Shown here: piece by piece, positions 6,632 through 7,400 of the stretch
Numbering within the stretch: the first letter of the stretch is position 1
How the letters are laid out: the number at the start of each line of letters is the position of its first letter
Assembly: GCA_018433265.1 (NCBI GenBank)
Contig: JAHDRO010000020.1
Coordinates: 1 to 7,400 of the forward strand
Direction: 5' to 3'
Length of the DNA stretch: 7,400 nt
Origin: Bacteroidales bacterium
GTDB lineage: Bacteria; Bacteroidota; Bacteroidia; Bacteroidales; UBA932
The notes under the pieces: generated by a model
What the model saw: the letters and a program-made list of their open reading frames with translations, nothing else
Databases searched by the model: none
Told to the model about the DNA's origin: nothing
Program-made: the position numbers and the translations under genes

Positions 6632-7165
6632 TTTTTTCACTGCTTCGAAGGCTTTATCATAATCCGGCTCATTGACAATATCCCTGGTAATCTCCTTGTA
6701 ACGGACAACTCCGTTTCTGTCTATTACAAGTACTCCTCTTGCAAGAAGCATTGTCTCTTTTATCAGAAATCCATACTCAAGACCAAATTTGGAATACTTA
6801 TAATCAGAAAGAGTATGTACATTATTGATTCCTTCAGCTGCACAAAATCTGCCAAGAGCAAATGGCAAATCCTTTGATATGGAAAGAATTACAACATCAT
6901 TAGATAGCTCGGTGGCTTTCTTGTTGAAAGTTCTGGTCTGAGTTGCACAAACAGGTGTGTCAATCGAAGGAAACACACTTATTACTACCACCTTACCCTT
7001 ATAATCAGATAGTTTTACCTCATTCATCGAGGCATCTACAGCATTAATTTCAGGCGCAACATCACCCACTTCTATCTGCTTGCCAAGCAGTGTAAGAGGT
7101 GTGCCCTTTGCTGCAAAAATATTTTTTGTTTCAATAGATAATAATTCTTGAGTGTTCATAATCAT
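6623..7165 (-). CDS. tpx: Thiol peroxidase (Tpx, atypical 2-Cys peroxiredoxin)
   Basis: A peroxiredoxin of the Tpx subfamily that reduces hydrogen peroxide and organic peroxides with electrons from thioredoxin. From the ATG at 7165 it has 180 residues. The peroxidatic Cys73 is in FPSIDTPVCATQ, with its Thr and Pro neighbours, and the resolving Cys108 is in FCAAEGINN. Their 35-residue spacing agrees with the 34 of E. coli Tpx (C61, C95), as does ISKDLPFALGRF between them. Compared with the 168-residue E. coli protein it has about ten extra N-terminal residues. Starts at 7165 and 7159 are both possible; an in-frame TTG at 7195 is less likely. No TAnnTTTG element was found upstream. It is divergent from the S41-like gene and precedes the symporter. 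Control by a peroxide sensor is likely for this family, but no operator can be identified with confidence. Confidence 0.94.
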   Translation of the reverse strand: MIMNTQELLSIETKNIFAAKGTPLTLLGKQIEVGDVAPEINAVDASMNEVKLSDYKGKVVVISVFPSIDTPVCATQTRTFNKKATELSNDVVILSISKDLPFALGRFCAAEGINNVHTLSDYKYSKFGLEYGFLIKETMLLARGVLVIDRNGVVRYKEITRDIVNEPDYDKAFEAVKKLL

Positions 7166-7208
7166 ATTATTTTCATTTAACTTAAAACGTCTCAACGTGA
7201 AAAATGTT

Positions 7209-7216
7209 TATATTTG
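7209..7216 (+). promoter_or_regulatory. Putative -7 promoter element for the S41-like gene
   Basis: TATATTTG on the plus strand is a full match to TAnnTTTG and ends 19 bp before the ATG at 7236. No TTG lies at the proper -33 distance, so the call rests on one element in AT-rich DNA. Confidence 0.35.
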
Positions 7217-7235
7217 AAAGAAATTATTATAGAAA

Positions 7236-7400
7236 ATGATTGCACAGTTGAAGAAAAAATATCTTTTTTTTATTGCACTTGGCACATGTCTTTTTATTGC
7301 TACTTCATGTGAAAAAGTTGAAAGTGACAAACTTGAGACTGAGAAAAGTTATCTTTACTCACTAATGAAAGATGTATATTACTGGTACAAGGAGATGCCG
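7236..7400 (+). CDS. Predicted lipoprotein, probable S41-family peptidase (N-terminal part)
   Basis: The first 55 codons of a gene that runs off the right edge. The start MIAQLKKKYLFFIALG is a basic then hydrophobic signal peptide, ending in a lipobox-like IATSC with Cys25 as the likely lipidated residue (IATSCEKVES). The following EKSYLYSLMKDVYYWYKEMP resembles the N-terminal helix of Bacteroidetes S41 (C-terminal processing protease-like) lipoproteins, which often carry a Tyr/Trp-rich stretch ending in a Glu-hydrophobic-Pro here. The protease and PDZ domains, if present, are beyond the window. The lipoprotein call is fairly firm; the S41 assignment is an inference from this short motif. It is divergent from tpx. 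Confidence 0.55.
   Translation, partial: MIAQLKKKYLFFIALGTCLFIATSCEKVESDKLETEKSYLYSLMKDVYYWYKEMP

Noticed and set aside
7166..7195. TTG start for Tpx at 7195.
   Set aside because: ATG codons at 7165 and 7159 give a protein already longer than the usual family length, and the extra residues have no counterpart in Tpx.

Overview
This is an AT-rich stretch of bacterial chromosome, most likely from the Bacteroidetes and probably the order Bacteroidales. Four things point there: a mannose-6-phosphate isomerase, a CTC-type L25 and a dipeptidyl peptidase III with the HECLGH zinc motif; several predicted lipoproteins with short signal peptides ending in Ser/Thr-rich lipoboxes; no Shine-Dalgarno sequences ahead of the start codons; and several matches to the Bacteroidetes -7 promoter element TAnnTTTG. 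No tRNA, rRNA, CRISPR array, insertion sequence or phage gene was seen.

Layout. At the left edge is the 3' end of manA (+). It runs tail to tail into a minus-strand group, rplY (ribosomal protein L25/CTC), pth (peptidyl-tRNA hydrolase) and hslR (Hsp15-like S4-domain RNA-binding protein). These sit 19 bp apart and then overlap by 4 bp, as in a translation-quality operon. rplY has the best promoter in the window (both -33 and -7 elements at the expected spacing) and a leader of about 70 nt that can fold into two hairpins. Upstream of it, also on the minus strand, is a C11 (clostripain-like) cysteine peptidase lipoprotein. It is divergent from a plus-strand M49 dipeptidyl peptidase III lipoprotein across only 66 bp. 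That gene converges on a sodium:alanine/glycine symporter (AGCS family, minus), which lies downstream of thiol peroxidase tpx (minus). At the right edge, divergent from tpx, is the start of another lipoprotein that looks like a Bacteroidetes S41 peptidase; only 55 codons are in the window.

How the genes may work together. The left block is housekeeping: sugar-phosphate metabolism, 5S rRNA binding, recycling of stalled peptidyl-tRNA and rescue of stalled 50S subunits. The right block has three predicted envelope-anchored peptidases and an amino-acid symporter. That fits a cell that digests proteins and peptides and imports the products, but the genes are in separate transcription units and a shared pathway is only an inference.

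I found no new multi-gene system. The points most worth a second look are the structured rplY leader, the very short predicted leaders of several genes, and active-site details of the C11 peptidase. Intergenic gaps are all short (none above about 120 bp), no convincing intrinsic terminator was found, and all genes appear intact except the two cut by the window edges.
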